Shown: positions 8,582 through 18,250, numbered from the stretch's first letter. The stretch: 64,000 nt of DNA from an uncultured Lachnospiraceae bacterium (GCA_947086895.1 CAMUAR010000004.1:37319-101318), one strand, 5' to 3'. Numbers and translations: made by a program. Notes: generated by a model not told the origin, from the sequence alone.

Positions 8582-10066
8582 ATGGAAAAAAGCGATCAAA
8601 AGTTTACGGGCAGAACTTTGGAGGAAACAGAATTTTTTCGATTGATGTGCTGCGGTCATGGGCGTTGTGTTTCTATGCTTCAGGAAAACTTGCAATCGTA
8701 TTATGAAGCGGTAATGTATGGTTGTCTAAATGATATTAGCTATGATATACAGTGCGAGGGATCGCGAGGAAATTATATGTATATTCTTGCAAGTCTGTAT
8801 AAGGATAGTCTTAGATTTCTTGATGCTGCCATTTGCAAGTTACAATCCGGCAAAGCGGACGAGGACTGGAATACATTATGTCATCTCTGTGATTTTATTG
8901 CAAATTATGCTTACAATGGTGAAAAAACAGCGGACAATGCTCTGGAGGAGGGATACAATAGACTGCTGGAACAGATTATGACAACTCGTGCAAGTAAGAA
9001 GCATAAAAATTTTGTGGAAAGCTTTGGGTATATTATAATTGTTTTGATGCAGCGTAAAAATTTTGACCGATTGGAAGCGATAATCAAGGATATCGGAGCA
9101 TATTTTATTCGCCGAAAGCATGCTGCAGCGGTGGAATTGCAATCCGATTTTTTATGGTTTTTTCAATGTGCAAAAGAGAAGTACGGGGAAGGTTTTACGC
9201 AAAAGCTGGATGCGTCCAAGCCTGAAATTCAAAAATTTATCCGGGTGATGAAAGCAAAAAAAACTTATGTTGATCCAGCGCAAATGGTTCCGAATATTGA
9301 TGAAATCTGTCAAAAAGCATCCGAGGGGAATTTATATATTTATGATAAAATTCGGTTTGGAAGAAAAGCTTCGACAGAGGAAAAATACAGGCTTGCAGAA
9401 ATAGCCCTCTCTGAACAAGATAAGGAAAAAAAAGCTGCTTTATTATCCATGTTCACATCAAAATATAATATATTTCCGCTGGATCCAAAACCGTTGATAA
9501 AGTATACCGTCTCCGATAACAGCAAGTTAAAAGAAGCAGCGTTTGCTGCGCTTGTCTATGTAAAGTCGGATCTTGTACATAATTTTGCGATTCAGCTTTT
9601 GGATAATATTATGCAAAAAAACGAATGTGAAACAAGTGCAGTTCCAAAGCTTGTCAGGGATTATAGTATAATAAAAAGTTCTTTCTTTGAAAAAAAAGAA
9701 ATAGAAAATAGATTTCAAACTGCAAAAACAGAAATTAATTTAGATGCGCTGTATATGTTAATTACAAATTATGCTGAGACAGATTTTGATTTGCTGATTC
9801 ACGCTCTTGCATTGCTTGAAATTGATTTTGAGAATGAAAGCGGATGGCATAGCATTGTTTCCTATATTTTGGATAAGGCACCACATAGCTTTCTTCCAGA
9901 CGAAGCATTGTGTTTTATCTATGAAAAATCTTTTTGTTCCTGCTGTCGGAAAGAAGCGGTAGAACAAATGTATCATCGGGGGATTTTGACAAAAGAGCTT
10001 TTAAAAGAATGCCGTTTTGACTGCAGTGAAGAGGTTCGCAATATAGGAAAAAGTTTGTCGTTTTGA
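8582..10066 (+). CDS. uncharacterised protein, probable helical-repeat fold
   Basis: 494 residues, not recognised. It is soluble, without signal peptide or membrane segments. Composition and periodic Leu/Ala/Glu/Lys patterns suggest an all-helical solenoid, possibly HEAT- or ARM-like, in particular from about residue 255 on (EKYRLAEIALSEQDKEKKAAL; LKEAAFAALVYV; CRKEAVEQMYHRG; CSEEVRNIGKSL). It is Cys-rich for a clostridial cytoplasmic protein (CC, CSCC). The likely ribosome binding site GAAAGGGA is about 15 bases upstream, rather far. It is monocistronic, between its own promoter and the SRP RNA promoter. Function cannot be inferred. Confidence 0.6.
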   Translation: MEKSDQKFTGRTLEETEFFRLMCCGHGRCVSMLQENLQSYYEAVMYGCLNDISYDIQCEGSRGNYMYILASLYKDSLRFLDAAICKLQSGKADEDWNTLCHLCDFIANYAYNGEKTADNALEEGYNRLLEQIMTTRASKKHKNFVESFGYIIIVLMQRKNFDRLEAIIKDIGAYFIRRKHAAAVELQSDFLWFFQCAKEKYGEGFTQKLDASKPEIQKFIRVMKAKKTYVDPAQMVPNIDEICQKASEGNLYIYDKIRFGRKASTEEKYRLAEIALSEQDKEKKAALLSMFTSKYNIFPLDPKPLIKYTVSDNSKLKEAAFAALVYVKSDLVHNFAIQLLDNIMQKNECETSAVPKLVRDYSIIKSSFFEKKEIENRFQTAKTEINLDALYMLITNYAETDFDLLIHALALLEIDFENESGWHSIVSYILDKAPHSFLPDEALCFIYEKSFCSCCRKEAVEQMYHRGILTKELLKECRFDCSEEVRNIGKSLSF

Positions 10067-10193
10067 TTGGTATATCTTTCGAAAAATATGCAAAAAACGC
10101 AGTATTTTGTCTGTATAATGCAGGTTGGTAAATTTTTGAAACATCTAAAGCGGCAGGCGGGAAAAAAAGATTTATTTTTACGTAATAAATTCC

Positions 10194-10222
10194 TTGACAG
10201 AATACATAAAAACAAGTATACT
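10194..10222 (+). promoter_or_regulatory. SigA promoter of the SRP RNA gene
   Basis: Perfect TTGACA (10194-10199), a 17-base spacer and TATACT (10217-10222). The strength fits an abundant housekeeping RNA. The interval 10067-10277 otherwise holds no gene. Confidence 0.85.
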
Positions 10223-10277
10223 ATAAACCACACTCGAAAGGAAGTTGATCGAGCAGTTAAGTAATTCGTCAAAAAAT

Positions 10278-10543
10278 TTCCGCGCAGCTGGGGAGATAGC
10301 GGTGCCCTGTACCTGCAATCCGCTACAGCAGGGGTGATGACGCGCCTAGGGTCGTGCATTGTGGAGCCGCCCTCTATAAGTGATGAAGACGTCTGGGTCT
10401 TACGCAATGGGAATCTATGAACCGTGTCAGGGCAGGAATGCAGCAGCACTAAGTGGACTCACCCATGTGCCGTAAGGCAGCCTGGGCCGAGTTAACTGTA
10501 GAGGTAACGTCTGTGATGGCGATTCGAAGCGTGCCGCGCGGAA
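10278..10543 (+). ncRNA. ffs: signal recognition particle RNA, large Gram-positive type
   Basis: About 266 nt. The ends pair (TTCCGCGC at the 5' end with GCGCGGAA at the 3' end). The 5' Alu-type domain is seen around GGGGAGATAGCGGTGCCCTG. The conserved helix-8 region that binds Ffh is at about 10424-10495: GTGTCAGGGCAGGAATGCAG, then AGCAGCACTAAG and the return strand GTGCCGTAAGGCAGCCTGGG. This RNA, with Ffh, targets nascent membrane and secreted proteins to the translocon. The size with an Alu domain is typical of Bacilli and Clostridia. A SigA promoter precedes it and a terminator follows. Confidence 0.93.
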
Positions 10544-10560
10544 TAAAATAGAAAATGCAA

Positions 10561-10594
10561 AGTTCCCGGTTGTTTGCCGCCGGGAACTTTTTTA
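10561..10594 (+). terminator. intrinsic terminator of the SRP RNA
   Basis: A 9-bp stem AGTTCCCGG/CCGGGAACT followed by six T residues. Confidence 0.92.
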
Positions 10595-10733
10595 TGCGCA
10601 GACCCGTGCAGAGGAATTATGCCGCTGGCGCGGCGCACGGGTTGCGCAGCGGGTAGGGGAAGCAATCTTCCCTACTCGATTGTACACGGACACCTGTCAG
10701 CAAAGCTGATGGGTGTCCGGCTTGATTGTACAG
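10591..10733 (+). repeat. three-hairpin dispersed repeat element after the SRP terminator
   Basis: Starting in the T-run with TTATGCGCAG, three hairpins follow: ACCCGTGC/GCACGGGT (10602-10642, 8-bp stem), GTAGGGGAAG/CTTCCCTAC (10653-10675) and CGGACACC/GGTGTCCG (10687-10719). The last is bracketed by direct GATTGTACA copies (10678-10686, 10724-10732). Related elements follow regulatory-RNA terminators at 42.96, 45.77 and 47.83 kb. The interval up to the chemoreceptor stop has no gene. Confidence 0.75.
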
Positions 10734-10748
10734 CACAATAAAATTTGT

Positions 10749-12437
10749 TTATTTCTTTAATGTAAATTCATTGACCAGCTGTTCCAGTGTTGAGGACTGG
10801 GCAGATAATTCTTCGCTGGTCGCGGAAGTTTCTTCTGATGCGGCGGAATTGTTCTGTATTACTTCTGCAATTTGTTCAATCCCCAGCTCCAGCTGTTTCA
10901 TTGCATCCGCCTGAGAAATGGTCATAGTGTTGATTTCGCTTGTCGATTCTGCAAGAGAATTGATTCCGTGAATAATCGTTTCGATGGAACTTGTCGTCCG
11001 AGCCATAATCTCATTTCCCTGTTCAATTTCCAAAATGGATTTTTCAATCAGACGTTTTGTATTTGTGGCGGATGTTGCGCTGTCTGTCGCCAGTTTGCCA
11101 ATCTGATTTGCAACAACGGAAAATCCTCTTCCTGCCTCGCCAGCTCTTGCCGCCTCGATAGAAGCATTGAGGGACAGAAGATTTGTTTGAGAGGAAATAT
11201 CTTCAATCGCAGTGATAATATTTACGATTTCCTTGGAAACGGAATTGATTCGCTCCATCGCCTCTTTTAAATGCTGAATATCAGCATTGCTTTTCTCAGC
11301 CTCAGCTCGAAACCTTTCGGCATCTTGTGTGGATTGCTCTGTGCGCTCGGAACTATGAACGATGGTTTCCGTAACATTTTGGATTGTCGCTGTCAGTTCT
11401 TCCACGGCAGCAGCCTGGTTGGTTGCGCCTTCTGCTAATGCCTGAGCACTCTCGGCAAGCTGGTAGGCACCTGCGGAAACCTGCTTGGAGGATTCGTGAA
11501 TATTGCCCATAGTGACGCTTAACGAAGCGATAATTGTCTCGATCGCATCCGCCAGCGCCTTGAAATCTCCAATAAAATTGACATCTGTGGAAATATCAAA
11601 ATTTCCTTTAGCGATCTCTCCAAGACCTCTTTTCAGCTCTGAAATATACTGCCGCATCATTTGGGTAGCCCGTAAAAAAGTATCTGTCATTTCACCGATT
11701 TCATCATCGTACAATTTTTCAATATGGATGTCCAGATCCCCTTTTGCTAGTTGTTCTGAGGCTTCTTTCACTTTTATAATAGGCTCCGCAAATGAGCTTG
11801 CCATAACTCCGGCGATTTTTCTGGCAGCTATAATAGAAGCGGTTACTACAGTTACCATCAACACAAGAATTACGATAGTCATAATACGCATGTCTCTGGC
11901 AGCTTTATTTCCCAAATCAACATTTAAATCCACGAGTTCTTCAACGACATTTGTCAGTTGTTTTAAAATTGGTTTGCCTTCGGACATTAAAAGCTCTAAC
12001 GCTTCGCTGCGCTGTCCATTTTTTGTCAGTTCTTCCACGCGCAGAAGAGTTTCACGGTAAACGGGAAGAGTGGATTCAATCATTTTTATATGTTCTTGTT
12101 CTTCCGATAAACTGCAATACTCTTTCATTGTTTGAAATGAACTGTCTGTTTTCTGACGGATTGTATCCAGTTCCGTGGCGGCTTCTTCCACGTTCGCCGT
12201 GTCGCTTAACAAAATCATCTCGCGTATCATAACAGGTTCTTTGTTTAAGTATGTACTGAACATTCCGATTTCTCCTTGAGCGAAACCGTTGACTTTCAGC
12301 ACGTTGCTGTAGCGGCTATTGCTGACAAGCAGCGCTATAATACCAAGAACACCTGAGATGCTGGCAAATATTACAACCAGCGAAAAGCAATACTTCAGTT
12401 TTTTTTCCACTTTCATGTTATTAATTTTTTCAATCAT
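10749..12437 (-). CDS. methyl-accepting chemotaxis protein
   Basis: 562 residues from ATG 12437, chosen because AAGGAAG lies 8 bases upstream. Transmembrane segments are at about residues 15-40 and 190-215, flanking a periplasm-facing (here extracellular) helical sensor of the four-helix-bundle type. A HAMP linker (about 216-268, EPIIKVKEASEQLAKGDLDI) follows, then a long cytoplasmic coiled coil with the conserved hairpin tip NLLSLNASIEAARAGEAGRG (about residues 430-450) that binds CheA and CheW. The C-terminus (VNEFTLKK) lacks a CheR-docking pentapeptide. The receptor controls CheA kinase activity in response to an unknown ligand. No other chemotaxis gene is nearby, so it is an orphan receptor locus. 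Confidence 0.93.
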   Translation of the reverse strand: MIEKINNMKVEKKLKYCFSLVVIFASISGVLGIIALLVSNSRYSNVLKVNGFAQGEIGMFSTYLNKEPVMIREMILLSDTANVEEAATELDTIRQKTDSSFQTMKEYCSLSEEQEHIKMIESTLPVYRETLLRVEELTKNGQRSEALELLMSEGKPILKQLTNVVEELVDLNVDLGNKAARDMRIMTIVILVLMVTVVTASIIAARKIAGVMASSFAEPIIKVKEASEQLAKGDLDIHIEKLYDDEIGEMTDTFLRATQMMRQYISELKRGLGEIAKGNFDISTDVNFIGDFKALADAIETIIASLSVTMGNIHESSKQVSAGAYQLAESAQALAEGATNQAAAVEELTATIQNVTETIVHSSERTEQSTQDAERFRAEAEKSNADIQHLKEAMERINSVSKEIVNIITAIEDISSQTNLLSLNASIEAARAGEAGRGFSVVANQIGKLATDSATSATNTKRLIEKSILEIEQGNEIMARTTSSIETIIHGINSLAESTSEINTMTISQADAMKQLELGIEQIAEVIQNNSAASEETSATSEELSAQSSTLEQLVNEFTLKK

Positions 12438-12556
12438 ATTTTCATCTTCCTTTGACCTTATTTTATCCTTGTTATGTTTCAATGAAATATTCTGTTTTCA
12501 ATAATGGAAATATAACGGAATATTTTTATGACAAGGTGTTTAAAAGTTCCGCTGCC

Positions 12557-12585
12557 ATTATAACATTATTATAATAAAAAAGCAA
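12557..12585 (-). promoter_or_regulatory. promoter of the chemoreceptor gene
   Basis: Minus strand TTGCTT (12585-12580), 17-base spacer, TATAAT (12562-12557). A second TATAAT copy lies upstream in a duplicated ATAATGTTATAAT stretch. It implies a leader of about 110 bases. Confidence 0.6.
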
Positions 12586-12704
12586 TTATAACATTATTTT
12601 CTATATTGTAATTTTTTTGTGTATTATGTTGTTCCTAAGTAAAAATATTAATCGATATTTTTCTTTGCTTTCAAATGCTCTACAGTAAATTGCCTCTGCA
12701 ATTG

Positions 12705-12733
12705 TTGACACTATCTCTGGAAACGTTTATAAT
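12705..12733 (+). promoter_or_regulatory. SigA promoter of the CNB-fold/ABC/TPR-ATPase operon
   Basis: Perfect TTGACA (12705-12710), a 17-base spacer and perfect TATAAT (12728-12733). Because transcription starts near 12740, the ATG at 12737 cannot be the translation start of the next gene. Confidence 0.88.
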
Positions 12734-12802
12734 AAAATGGATCATAATGCTGGAGGCGTGTGCCTGACAGCTAGGACGGGATTGGAAAGGAATAAGTGCG
12801 GC

Positions 12803-15133
12803 ATGGGCATAAAGTTGAAAATCAATGAAATGAATGAGGTCATTAAGGGGACAGAGCTTTTTCAGGAAGGAGATCAAGTAGAATATATTTGCGTCGTACT
12901 CAAAGGAAGAGTGGAGATATACAACAAGGGCAGCCGCATTATATTTGGAAACGGCTGTTTTCTTGGAGTACAAGATTTTTATTTGGGACATTACCTGGGT
13001 TCTTGCGTGGCGGTTGATGATATGGTACTGTATGTTTTTCCGGCGGAGAGCAGCTCAGCGATCGAGAGAATTTTGTCCATCAACAAGGATTATCGAGGGC
13101 TTCTTATGTACTCGATTGTAAAGCATATTAATAGTCTTTACCGTGCAAGGGAAGAATTTAAAGATGTGGCTGAAAAGACATATCAATGGATTATGGAATG
13201 TTATCAGGAGTATCTTAAAATTGCGAGAGATGATGGAATGCTCTCAGCAAAACAGACGGATCTTGAAGCTTTGGCACCGCTTGATACCTCCTCCCCGATT
13301 GATATAAAGCGCCTTAATTTTTATGTGGAAAGCGCGCAGGTTCCTCTGGATGTTATAAAGTCATTTTATGGATGCGGAATTGGATTGACGCTTCATCCGC
13401 TGGAGCAAGGAGGAAACGTCTGCACAGAACTTGTCGTTGAATGTACGAAGTTGACCGACTATATTACCGTCCTGCTTCAGTGTCTGTCAGGAGGACAGGG
13501 CGGTTTGCTTGCGGAAGTGATTCAGCTGGCGATGAGAGTGAAGGGGCGCAAGGGGATGGAAGAGATCTTTAAAACATTAAATAAGCGCGCCGATGAATGT
13601 ATGGATCATATCAATGAAATGGATGGTTTGCTTGTCAAAAAAACAGGCAGAAAGTCCCCTGTAGACCGTGAGAAAATCGAAAAACTTTATGTCGCACTGC
13701 TGACAGGGGAACTTCCGCAGGACGGCGCAGGCAATCAGGCAAAAGACAATCCATTTGCGGTGCTGGAAGATTCTCTTGGGCAGATTATGAAATTTGGCGG
13801 TTTTGATTCGGAAAAATCAGAACAGTTCCGTGTTTTATTGGAAACCTTTGAAAATATGGAAGATAAATCTTCTACGGAAGATAAAATAAGGCAGCTTAGA
13901 CGCGGTATTTCCACATTGTTTTACGAGCTGTATGAGGCAGTATTTTTAAGGGCTGTGGGGCGCAAAGAACTTCCAAAACCAGTCGAGTTATTTTTAAATT
14001 TTGGATATGTCAGTGAGAAGCTTTTGGAGGAGGATGAAAAACGGTTTTTGCTGACAAGACTGGACGGCAAATTTACGGGAGCTTACGGGCATGGAAGAGT
14101 CTATACGATATTCGAATGGCTGACTGTAGTGTATGAAGGCAAAAGAGAACCGTCGAAAAACGAGATGGACATGGACTATACAGAATATCTGCGCGAGCAG
14201 CGGAAAACAAATCAGATTACGGATGCGCAGCTTGCTCAGCTCTCTTTAAATCAGCGTGAAAAGCTGAATTACGAGATAAAAAATATGTTCCAGTCCAATA
14301 ACCGTCTTGTCAATGGACAGCTTTCGATCTTTGTTCCAATATTGCACCACGATATGTTTCAGCAGGCTCCAGGCAGCAATATGCTTGACTGTGCAAAGAT
14401 TGAGCGGTCGGTTGAGAAATTTAAACAGGTGGATTACAGCGTATTTTATCGGGATGTTATGTATTCAAGACCGGATAAGGGAATCGACAAAATCTATGTT
14501 ATGAAAGAGTACTATCCTGATATTATTTTAATGCCGACCGTCGGAGCGAGGACTTCGATGTGGCAGGAAAGTTCAGGAAAGCGCAGGGAATCCGCGGGAC
14601 GTTTTATTTTGCCTTTATTTTTTGAAGATGATTTGGACAGTGCGATGATAAAATTGCTGGGACGTTTTCGCTGGGAACTTTGCAGATTTTTGCAGGGCGG
14701 AAGCTGGAATAATATCAAGTATCGCTCCCTCACTTCGGAGTACTGTGATTATATACAGTTTTACCGGAAAAATCACGATTTGTCCGAGGAGAAAAAAGAG
14801 AAGATCAAACAGCAGATTCAGAAGGCGAAGAACAATACAAGGGAAGTTTTTGTAATCGATTATGAATTGTGGGTGAGAAATGAATCTGCGGGGGCGGTTC
14901 GGCTCAATAAGTCTGCAAGAGATATTTTAGCGCAGTATTGCCCATTTGCAAAAGATGTTCGGGCAAAGCTTGCCGGTCAGCCAATGTTTGAGGAATCTAT
15001 GGCGAAGGCGGAGCGTGAGCGCGCGAAAAATCTGCATGAGATTGATATGCGCATCCGGCAGCTTTCCAAGGAAGTTAAGGGAGAAATTCCAAAAGAGATT
15101 CTGGACACATACACATATTTTCAGAACGGCTGA
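12803..15133 (+). CDS. large protein with N-terminal cyclic-nucleotide-binding-like fold
   Basis: 776 residues. Residues about 1-110 look like a cNMP-binding/CRP-type beta-barrel (GTELFQEGDQVEYICVVLKG, then RVEIYNKG and IFGNGCFLG), but without the usual phosphate-binding Arg-containing cassette that I could recognise. Residues 120-480 are helical; residues 480-776 are a second globular region (FVPILHHDMFQQAPGSN; YYPDIILMPTVGARTSMW; RFRWELCRFLQGGSWNN) ending in a charged helix. No DNA-binding domain, signal peptide or membrane segment is seen. The start at 12803 follows GGAAAGGAA by about 11 bases. It is first in an operon with an ABC ATPase and a TPR/ATPase protein. Function unknown; a cytoplasmic sensor or scaffold role is inference. 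Confidence 0.6.
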   Translation: MGIKLKINEMNEVIKGTELFQEGDQVEYICVVLKGRVEIYNKGSRIIFGNGCFLGVQDFYLGHYLGSCVAVDDMVLYVFPAESSSAIERILSINKDYRGLLMYSIVKHINSLYRAREEFKDVAEKTYQWIMECYQEYLKIARDDGMLSAKQTDLEALAPLDTSSPIDIKRLNFYVESAQVPLDVIKSFYGCGIGLTLHPLEQGGNVCTELVVECTKLTDYITVLLQCLSGGQGGLLAEVIQLAMRVKGRKGMEEIFKTLNKRADECMDHINEMDGLLVKKTGRKSPVDREKIEKLYVALLTGELPQDGAGNQAKDNPFAVLEDSLGQIMKFGGFDSEKSEQFRVLLETFENMEDKSSTEDKIRQLRRGISTLFYELYEAVFLRAVGRKELPKPVELFLNFGYVSEKLLEEDEKRFLLTRLDGKFTGAYGHGRVYTIFEWLTVVYEGKREPSKNEMDMDYTEYLREQRKTNQITDAQLAQLSLNQREKLNYEIKNMFQSNNRLVNGQLSIFVPILHHDMFQQAPGSNMLDCAKIERSVEKFKQVDYSVFYRDVMYSRPDKGIDKIYVMKEYYPDIILMPTVGARTSMWQESSGKRRESAGRFILPLFFEDDLDSAMIKLLGRFRWELCRFLQGGSWNNIKYRSLTSEYCDYIQFYRKNHDLSEEKKEKIKQQIQKAKNNTREVFVIDYELWVRNESAGAVRLNKSARDILAQYCPFAKDVRAKLAGQPMFEESMAKAERERAKNLHEIDMRIRQLSKEVKGEIPKEILDTYTYFQNG

Positions 15134-15193
15134 TTTGCGATAAAGTGAAGTCGCTTTTTATCGGGACAAAGAAATTTGGCAGGAGGTGTTTGC

Positions 15194-15925
15194 GTGGGTA
15201 CAGTCTGTCTTGCAGCTGAGAATATTTCGAAAAGTTATCATGGTGTGAAAGTGGTTGATGGGGTTTCTTTTCAGGTGGAAAATGGTCAGGTGCTTGGGTT
15301 GATCGGAACGAACGGAGCTGGAAAATCTACGACCGTTTCTATGCTGGCCACATTGGTAAAACCGGACGGAGGAAGAATTTTATTTCACGGAGAAGATACC
15401 AGAAAAAAACGGAACTATATGCGCAGCAAAACAGGTTATGTGCCGCAGGATATCGCATTGTATGAATCGTTGAGCGGACGGGATAATTTAAAATTCTGGG
15501 GACGTGCAAGCCGCATATACGGCGCGCAGCTTCTTGAAAAGATAGAATACGTAAGCGAAGCGGCAGGACTTACCAGCGAGATGTTGAAAAAGAAAGTGCA
15601 GGAGTATTCAGGAGGAATGAAACGCAGGCTGAATATTGCAGCTGCACTTTTAAAGGAGCCGGAGCTTCTTATTCTTGACGAGCCGACGGTAGGAGTTGAT
15701 CTTCAGTCCCGGCGTATGATTCTTGACGCAATACAAAAGTTTGCCGATCATGGAACAGCAGTAGTTTATGTGGGACACGATATGGAGGAAGTACAGCAGC
15801 TTTGCAATTTTGTCTGTGTGATGCACCAAGGAAAAGTGGTCTTAAACAAACCGCTGCCAAAAGCTTTAAAAACGGAGGATGGCGAGATCTCTTTAAAGCA
15901 GCTTTATGAAAAAATTTTGATGTAA
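15194..15925 (+). CDS. ABC transporter ATP-binding protein without a permease
   Basis: 243 residues from GTG 15194, which has AGGAGG 7 bases upstream. It has all ABC motifs: Walker A GTNGAGKST (about residue 38), Q-loop GYVPQDIALYESLSGRDNL, signature YSGGMKRR (about 137), Walker B LLILDEPTVGVD (about 156) and the switch His in VYVGHDMEE. It resembles ABC-2-type exporter ATPases of the CcmA/NatA class. These work with membrane permeases, but no permease gene is adjacent: the neighbours are the CNB-fold protein (60 bases upstream) and the TPR/ATPase (60 bases downstream). It may serve a permease elsewhere, or power a non-transport complex. Confidence 0.85.
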   Translation: MGTVCLAAENISKSYHGVKVVDGVSFQVENGQVLGLIGTNGAGKSTTVSMLATLVKPDGGRILFHGEDTRKKRNYMRSKTGYVPQDIALYESLSGRDNLKFWGRASRIYGAQLLEKIEYVSEAAGLTSEMLKKKVQEYSGGMKRRLNIAAALLKEPELLILDEPTVGVDLQSRRMILDAIQKFADHGTAVVYVGHDMEEVQQLCNFVCVMHQGKVVLNKPLPKALKTEDGEISLKQLYEKILM

Positions 15926-15985
15926 TATATGTTTTTTTGATAAATTTGGCTGTGAAAAATTTTTACAGCAAAGGATTGTTAAGAA

Positions 15986-18238
15986 ATGGAGTTGGGGAGT
16001 ACGATGGACAGGAGCAGCAATTCGGTAAAAATTGAAAAAATCCGGCGTGCGCTGGAGGAGGGGTCTGTTGGAAAGGCAGTTGAGATTGCCAAGACGGTGG
16101 ATTCTGCCAGAGTGAAAAGCGCTGCCGATTTAAGTGTAGTTGCGGAGGCTTATTACAGACATGGAGACCTTGACACTGCTCTTGTTTATTATGAACAAAT
16201 TTATCAAAAAAACAAGTCACGAAGAATTTTGATCAGCATTATCAATTTATGTTTAAAGCTTTCTATGATAGATATGGCAGAGGAGTATCTAAAGGATTTT
16301 GTTAAGATTGCACCAAAGGATTTTTACCGGCATATTTTTCGATACCGTCTTGATAAATTAGAAGGCAAGGAAATTGGAATATTGATTGCAGATTTGGAGG
16401 CACTGAAAGAAGAAAATTATATGGAGGACTGGGCTTATGAGCTGGCAAAGCTCTATCATAAAGCAGGTCGGATCAGGCAGTGCGTGTCGGAATGCGATGA
16501 TATTATTCTCTGGTTTGGGACAGGTATTTATGTGGAACGCGCCCGCGCTCTGCGCGCTGTTAATCTTGCTGCAAATGGAACGATAGGTGAGAAGGATGAA
16601 GAGTTTGTAATGGAGGTACAGCGCCTGCTGACGGCGGAGAAAAGCGAGTCCGCTGCGGGGAAGGAAAAGGAGTATATCCAGCCGATCCGTGAGGGAGAGG
16701 CAGTGGTGTATTCCGAGGAAGAGTACCGCAAAGAACGTTATGGGGAACCGCCGGTTTATGAGGAAGAGGGAAAGGATGTTATTTGGAATACGCAGGAATT
16801 TGGTCCTGTCACACAGGAGATGTTAGCCCAGCAGAATACAATGGATATTTTACAGGGGATGCAGGTAGCACAGCAGATAAAAATGCAGCTGGATGCGAAC
16901 AGGGAGTTAAGCGTAAAGGAACCGGAGGAGAAGAAATTGCAGGCGGCGGCAATCCAGCCGCAGAATTCGGCGCGGGAATTGCCAAAGGGATGGAGCTGGG
17001 AAACACAGAGAGATGAAAGTAAGAACGCCAAAACACAGGAGCCTGTAAAAAAGAGTTTGTGGGAACGCCGACAGGAAAAGAAGCGGCGGGAGCAGGAAGA
17101 GCGCAGGAAGAAAAAAGCGGGGGAGATTGTACAAAAGGAGCCGGAGGTAGACGAAAATCTGTATCGTATGTTGCAGGAAGAGGAGCGGGAGGCAGAGCTT
17201 TCAAAAGCAGTAAAAAGCGTGACAAGTACAGAGAAAATAGAGTCGCTCTCAGAGAATTTTTCAAAGGAAGAGGCAGACGAAAAGTTTTTGGAGCAGGAAC
17301 AAGCAAAAGAGGAACTTGGAAAAACAAAGCCGTTTATGATACGGGGAGGCGCGGATACAAACACAAAAAACAAAAAAATAAAACAGGAAGAACCAGCGGT
17401 GGAGCAGGAAATTCCGCTTGTGCTATACCAGTATCCAAACGATTTGCTGATGGGGCTTGACAATACAGAAGCCCCAGAATTTTGTCAAAAGCTGAAAGAA
17501 CATGGAATGCGGGCGGAAGATTTTTTTCCGGGTATTTTGGCGTCGGCTCAAGCTCGAAGAATATTACTGCGTTATATGGAACAGGTTTTTCGCTCAAAAA
17601 ATAAAAGTTTATTGCTCTTAATTACCGGAGAATCTAGGTGCGGAAAGACAACAATTGCCAAAGAGGTGGCGAAATGCGCACATAAACTTGGAGGTGTGGA
17701 TTACTCTCGCGTTGCGGTAATCACTGGGTCAGGATTAAATCGGTTAAAGCTTTCGGAAAAAAAGAAGCAGTTGGTAAAGACGACGCTGATTGTGGAGAAA
17801 GCTTCCGAATTGAGCGCGGAGCGCGCTGAGGAACTCGCGGTGATTCTGCCGGAGTTTTCCGGGAAAACAGGAGTGATTCTTGAGGATGAAAAGGAAAAAC
17901 TAGATCAGTTGTTACAGCGAAATAAAGAACTGGAGAAAGCAGTTACCAGCCGTATTGACCTGCCGTCTTGGACAACAGAAGATCTTTTTCTCCAGGCATT
18001 ATCTTTGGTGGCAGCCAAAGATTACCAGATGGAAGAACCTGTCGCAGAACAATTTTTAGAGCGAATTCGGGTTTTGTTGGAAGAGAATCCAAAAAATTCT
18101 TTTCAGGCGGTATATAGTTATGTTGGAGAAGTGATTGAACATGCGGACAAAAGAGTTGCAGATATGCTGCGGACGTTTACTTTGGAGGGACATTACCGGG
18201 AGGAAGATTTGCTGCTTTTGCGCTTGTTAGATCTATAA
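15986..18238 (+). CDS. TPR and P-loop (AAA-like) ATPase protein
   Basis: 750 residues (744 if the ATG at 16004 with GGGGAG is used). Residues about 20-220 are TPR-like helical repeats (AEAYYRHGDLDTALVYYEQI). A long, highly charged, disordered region (about 220-480) contains a Lys/Arg/Glu-rich coiled stretch. Residues about 485-750 are a P-loop NTPase: GESRCGKTT (Walker A, about 548), TTLIVEKASELS (Walker-B-like with Glu) and SRIDLPSWTTEDLF, placed like the arginine-finger and linker of CbbX/SpoVK-type AAA proteins. No membrane segment is seen. It ends the operon started at 12705 and is followed by a terminator. A role as a remodelling ATPase working with its operon partners is inference. Confidence 0.65.
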   Translation: MELGSTMDRSSNSVKIEKIRRALEEGSVGKAVEIAKTVDSARVKSAADLSVVAEAYYRHGDLDTALVYYEQIYQKNKSRRILISIINLCLKLSMIDMAEEYLKDFVKIAPKDFYRHIFRYRLDKLEGKEIGILIADLEALKEENYMEDWAYELAKLYHKAGRIRQCVSECDDIILWFGTGIYVERARALRAVNLAANGTIGEKDEEFVMEVQRLLTAEKSESAAGKEKEYIQPIREGEAVVYSEEEYRKERYGEPPVYEEEGKDVIWNTQEFGPVTQEMLAQQNTMDILQGMQVAQQIKMQLDANRELSVKEPEEKKLQAAAIQPQNSARELPKGWSWETQRDESKNAKTQEPVKKSLWERRQEKKRREQEERRKKKAGEIVQKEPEVDENLYRMLQEEEREAELSKAVKSVTSTEKIESLSENFSKEEADEKFLEQEQAKEELGKTKPFMIRGGADTNTKNKKIKQEEPAVEQEIPLVLYQYPNDLLMGLDNTEAPEFCQKLKEHGMRAEDFFPGILASAQARRILLRYMEQVFRSKNKSLLLLITGESRCGKTTIAKEVAKCAHKLGGVDYSRVAVITGSGLNRLKLSEKKKQLVKTTLIVEKASELSAERAEELAVILPEFSGKTGVILEDEKEKLDQLLQRNKELEKAVTSRIDLPSWTTEDLFLQALSLVAAKDYQMEEPVAEQFLERIRVLLEENPKNSFQAVYSYVGEVIEHADKRVADMLRTFTLEGHYREEDLLLLRLLDL

Positions 18239-18250
18239 ATTATAAAGCTC

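Noticed and set aside
10067..10264. 65-codon frame between the 494-residue protein gene and the SRP RNA
   Set aside because: It runs through the SRP RNA promoter and has no ribosome binding site.
12737..12802. Upstream ATG for the CNB-fold protein
   Set aside because: It lies four bases from the -10 element of a perfect SigA promoter and so before or at the transcription start.
15138..15162. Terminator between the CNB-fold and ABC ATPase genes
   Set aside because: Weak CGATAAA/TTTATCG hairpin without a T-run; the genes are close and likely co-transcribed.
16756..17463. Leftward 235-codon Ser/Cys/Phe-rich frame
   Set aside because: Antisense of the charged linker of the TPR/ATPase gene; composition is implausible for a protein.
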